Source: Candidatus Pacearchaeota archaeon | GTDB taxonomy: Archaea; Nanoarchaeota; Nanoarchaeia; Pacearchaeales; GW2011-AR1 | Direction: 5' to 3' | Assembly (NCBI GenBank): GCA_002690445.1 | Contig: NZER01000003.1 | Location: 1 to 7,111, forward strand | DNA: 7,111 nt | Part shown: piece by piece, positions 5,596 to 7,111 of the stretch | Layout: every line of letters begins with the position of its first letter | How positions within the stretch are numbered: position 1 is the stretch's first letter | The notes under the pieces: model-generated | The model's input: only the letters and a program-made list of their open reading frames with translations | Told to the model about the DNA's origin: nothing | Databases searched by the model: none | Made by a program: the position numbers and the translations under genes

Positions 5596-6666
5596 TTAAA
5601 TTAAACCAGCAAGTTTTCTAAATCTTTCAGCAACCTGTGTTTCTTCAGTAATCACTTTTCTTGATTCCTTAGAAGGTTTAGTTGATCCGGATCTAGCACT
5701 AGCTGATTCCTTAATTTTTGATTTACGCACAATTTTACCATCTTTAAAACTTTCAGCAAGAGTTGAATACACTAATTTGATTTCACGTGTTGTTTGTGCT
5801 CTGTCAAATGTTTCAACTACTCTCAGTTTTTGATTGTTATCAAGCGCAAATTCCTTGAACAATTTGTTTGTAAACAAGAGTTTAGCATTCAAGATGTTGA
5901 CTTCATGAAGTTTGTCCTTCAAAAATGTAACAGCTTCTTTATATTCTTTAAGCTCTTCTGCCATATTCTCAACATGTTCAGGGTCTTTATCACCCTCTAC
6001 ATTTTTATCATAGGCATCATCTTCTTCTTCAAGGTCTTTATCATCTTTTTGTTTTTTGTCTTCTTTATCATCATCTTCATCTTCCTGTTCGAAAAGAGAT
6101 TCATCAACCTCATAGACTTCATCATCTTCCTCAGATAAATCTTCAACATGTTCAGGGTCTTTATCACCCTCTACATTTTTATCATAGGCATCATCTTCTT
6201 CTTCAAGTTCAGCTTCAAGTTCTTTGATAATAGATTCAAGGTCGAGTACATTCTCTCCCATGTCGTCATCATCAGGAACTTCATCTTCACCTGGAAGTTC
6301 TTCACCCTCTTCATCACCCATAGGGGCTTCTTCTTGCTCCGTAGGGGCTTCTTCATCACTAGGAAGTTCTTCACCAGGAAGTTCTTCTTCCTCTTCATCA
6401 CCCATAGGAACTTCTTCTTGTTCTGTAGGAACTTCTACTTCATCATCCCCCATTTCGGGTTCAGGTTCCATTTCAGGCTCCATTTCAGGTTCCATTTCAG
6501 GCTCCATCTCATCTTCCATATCATCATCGTCTTCACGAAGTTTAGCAGAAAGCATAGATTGAAGCTGGGGTGTGAATGCTTCCTCAAGTGCCATCTTAGC
6601 ATTAGCTAACGCTGTCTCGCGAACTGCTTTTGCATCAGCAATGGCTTCTTTTAAAAGATCACTCAT
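5596..6666 (-). CDS. gp22: Prohead core scaffold protein, gp22-like, with acidic repeat domain
   Basis: A complete 356-residue protein (T4 gp22 has 269); ATG at 6666 follows GGAG at 6677-6674 with 7 bases of spacing. Three parts are visible. Residues 1-45 form an Ala/Leu helix. Residues about 46-236 are extremely acidic (Glu/Asp with Pro and Met) and built of repeats. Residues 237-310 form a helical domain (L-H-E-V-N-I-L-N-A-K-L-L 253-264, then F-D-R-A 287-290 and E-I-K-L-V-Y 295-300) of the type in core proteins of marine T4-like phages. A basic Ser/Lys tail follows. Sites of the (L/I)-x-E-|-(A/S) type occur after residues 7, 29, 305 and 320, as expected for a scaffold destroyed by a gp21-type protease before packaging. 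It ends 34 bases before the capsid start, so both are made together. By analogy it forms the inner core on which the capsid protein assembles. The acidic part is unusually large. Confidence 0.88.
   Translation of the reverse strand: MSDLLKEAIADAKAVRETALANAKMALEEAFTPQLQSMLSAKLREDDDDMEDEMEPEMEPEMEPEMEPEPEMGDDEVEVPTEQEEVPMGDEEEEELPGEELPSDEEAPTEQEEAPMGDEEGEELPGEDEVPDDDDMGENVLDLESIIKELEAELEEEDDAYDKNVEGDKDPEHVEDLSEEDDEVYEVDESLFEQEDEDDDKEDKKQKDDKDLEEEDDAYDKNVEGDKDPEHVENMAEELKEYKEAVTFLKDKLHEVNILNAKLLFTNKLFKEFALDNNQKLRVVETFDRAQTTREIKLVYSTLAESFKDGKIVRKSKIKESASARSGSTKPSKESRKVITEETQVAERFRKLAGLI
5969..6033. repeat. 65-bp perfect direct repeat, copy 1 (in scaffold gene)
   Basis: This stretch is identical over 65 bases to 6143-6207, 174 bases (58 codons) away and in frame. 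It encodes the second copy of a 22-residue acidic segment beginning L-E-E-E-D-D-A-Y-D-K-N at residues 212-233 of the scaffold protein. Identity at synonymous positions points to a recent duplication or gene conversion. Confidence 0.95.
6143..6207. repeat. 65-bp perfect direct repeat, copy 2 (in scaffold gene)
   Basis: The partner of 5969-6033. It encodes scaffold residues 154-175, the first copy in reading order. Flanking bases differ at both ends, so the repeat boundary is sharp. Between the copies lies a different acidic segment with D-E-V-Y-E-V-D-E-S (182-190). Confidence 0.95.
6286..6432. repeat. 84-bp imperfect tandem repeat (two units) in scaffold gene
   Basis: Two in-frame units with an 84-base (28-codon) period encode residues 79-106 and 107-127. 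The shared core is [VA]-P-T-E-Q-E-E-[VA]-P-M-G-D-E-E-x-E-E-L-P-G-E, with 18 of 21 positions identical. The DNA also shows it, for example CCTCTTCATCACCCATAGG on the plus strand at 6306 and again at 6390. Confidence 0.85.
6463..6510. repeat. 12-bp tandem repeat encoding E-M-E-P units
   Basis: Four tandem 12-base units encode E-M-E-P at residues 53-68 of the scaffold protein, continuing as the degenerate E-P-E-M. Glu codons alternate GAG/GAA from unit to unit, which suggests a 24-base unit was itself duplicated. Such arrays change length easily by replication slippage. Confidence 0.85.
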
Positions 6667-6700
6667 GTGTCTTCTCCAAATATTTTATGTTATTGGGAAA

Positions 6701-6722
6701 TATAGTTATTACATGAACTATA
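6701..6722. other. Inverted repeat upstream of scaffold gene
   Basis: TATAGTT (6701-6707) pairs with AACTATA (6716-6722) around the 8-base loop ATTACATG, 35 bases before the scaffold start. It is AT-rich and could be an operator, an mRNA leader hairpin or chance. The 138-base gap (6667-6804) is the natural place for a promoter of the head genes, but no convincing -35/-10 pair or exact T4 late box is seen on the minus strand. Confidence 0.3.
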
Positions 6723-6737
6723 ATAAATTACAATTAA

Positions 6738-6774
6738 TCTAATTTATTAGACTCTGTAAAAGGTAGGACAGAGT
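6738..6774 (-). other. Two adjoining hairpins downstream of bS21 gene (possible weak terminator)
   Basis: ACTCTGT (6751-6757) pairs with ACAGAGT (6768-6774) around a 10-base loop. Directly beside it TCTAA (6738-6742) pairs with TTAGA (6747-6751) around TTTA; the two share base 6751. They follow the bS21 stop by about 30 bases in the transcription direction. Neither is followed by a good U-run, so a processing or attenuation structure is as likely as termination. Confidence 0.4.
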
Positions 6775-6804
6775 ATTAAATTTGTATATATAAATATAAT
6801 AGAA

Positions 6805-7044
6805 TTAAAAAAAACCTTCATTTTCTCGAATGGTTTTATATTTTTGTCTTATTTTTCCTAAATTTCGTTTCCTTCTACGTATATCTGAAGGTTTCTCATA
6901 ATATTCTCGCTGTTTAATTTCAAGCATTAATCCACTATCTTTGATCTTCCGCTTAAACTGTTTAAGAGCTCTTTCAACATTATTATTTTTAACTTCAACA
7001 TATGACCCTTTAGAATAATTATTCTTCTTTTTATTATCTTCCAT
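6805..7044 (-). CDS. rpsU: Ribosomal protein bS21, phage-encoded
   Basis: A complete 79-residue protein of normal bS21 size (E. coli has 71). Small-subunit protein S21 sits near the anti-Shine-Dalgarno end of 16S rRNA and helps initiation on mRNAs. Family features: V-E-V-K-N-N-N-V-E-R-A-L (16-27), then F-K-R-K (30-33), the signature R-E-Y-Y-E-K-P-S (46-53), and an Arg/Lys-rich C-terminal helix (56-73). An extra Lys/Asn-rich stretch of about 13 residues precedes the conserved start, and the protein ends E-N-E-G-F-F. ATG at 7044 overlaps the upstream gene by 11 bases. Its binding site is a modest AGGG at 7053-7050, 5 bases away, weaker than the GGAG sites of the structural genes. S21 genes are known in several phages, including the pelagiphage HTVC008M. 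Its place before the scaffold and capsid genes suggests late expression. A role in steering host ribosomes to phage mRNA is inference. Confidence 0.95.
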   Translation of the reverse strand: MEDNKKKNNYSKGSYVEVKNNNVERALKQFKRKIKDSGLMLEIKQREYYEKPSDIRRRKRNLGKIRQKYKTIRENEGFF

Positions 7045-7111
7045 TTAATCCCTGTATTTCTTCTCTAATAAGATTACGTATCTTTTTAAGTATTGATTCA
7101 TTTTGTGTTAA
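7034..7111 (-). CDS. C-terminal end of an unknown small protein (5' end beyond window)
   Basis: The minus-strand frame is open from the window edge through 25 codons to a TAA at 7036-7034, giving a tail with L-K-K-I-R-N-L-I-R-E-E-I, a charged amphipathic helix ending L-N-G-R. It overlaps the bS21 start by 11 bases in another frame, the sort of overlap seen for co-translated phage genes. No family can be assigned from so short a piece, and the frame could be open by chance. A short competing ATG frame within the same stretch is only 17 codons long. Confidence 0.5.
   Translation of the reverse strand, partial: LTQNESILKKIRNLIREEIQGLNGR

Noticed and set aside
6463..6510. Tandem repeats considered as a CRISPR array
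   Set aside because: Units are 12 bases, directly adjacent without spacers, and in frame within a coding sequence.
5794..6609. Several plus-strand frames and one extra minus frame (6171-6401) across the scaffold gene
   Set aside because: They are Phe-rich or Ser-rich low-complexity shadows of the acidic GAA/GAT repeats; the gp22-like frame has the ribosome binding site, cleavage sites and context.
6789..6796. TATAAATA, the T4 late-promoter box, on the plus strand
   Set aside because: It points against all genes, toward the antisense of bS21, and sits in a run of AT repeats; chance is the best explanation.
1..7111. tRNA genes, insertion sequences, attachment sites
   Set aside because: No cloverleaf-like stretch, transposase motif or flanking att-type repeat was seen; gaps between genes are too short to hold most of them.

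Overview
The window is a stretch of a tailed-phage genome (myovirus, distant T4 relative), most likely from an AT-rich aquatic phage. Every gene that can be supported lies on the minus strand and is read from high to low coordinates. Genes are tightly packed (largest gap about 138 bases) and most start after a GGAG-type ribosome binding site. The identification rests on a clear T4 gp23-family major capsid protein preceded by a gp22-like scaffold. A phage-encoded ribosomal protein bS21 lies just upstream of them. The host cannot be read directly; the low GC and the N-N-V-x-x-A-L form of the S21 N-terminus are compatible with an AT-rich aquatic bacterium, perhaps alphaproteobacterial, but this is inference.

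Layout in transcription order: (1) 7111-7034, the C-terminal end of an unknown small basic/helical protein, overlapping (2) bS21 (7044-6805). (3) A 138-base gap with several short inverted repeats. (4) The scaffold/prohead core protein (6666-5596), with a very acidic, repeat-built middle and a helical C-terminus. (5) The major capsid protein (5561-3876). (6) A short gap with a hairpin, then a 157-residue beta-rich virion protein, perhaps a head decoration protein (3811-3338). (7) A strong intrinsic terminator (3306-3276), closing the head transcription unit. (8) A second unit: a gp13-like neck/adaptor protein (3222-2044), a gp14-like head-closure candidate (2039-1572, GTG start), and, coupled by a TAATG overlap, a long very AT-rich coiled-coil protein (1572 to beyond base 1).

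How they fit together: the scaffold and capsid protein build the prohead, and both carry (L/I)-x-E-|-(A/S) sites expected for a gp21-type prohead protease, which is not in this window. The decoration candidate would coat the shell, and the neck proteins would close the portal vertex after DNA packaging. The bS21 gene sits where it would be expressed with late genes, so it may bias host ribosomes during virion production. The least explained gene is the coiled-coil protein. It carries a recurring internal motif and, just before the window ends, a short patch reminiscent of the FtsK alpha domain.
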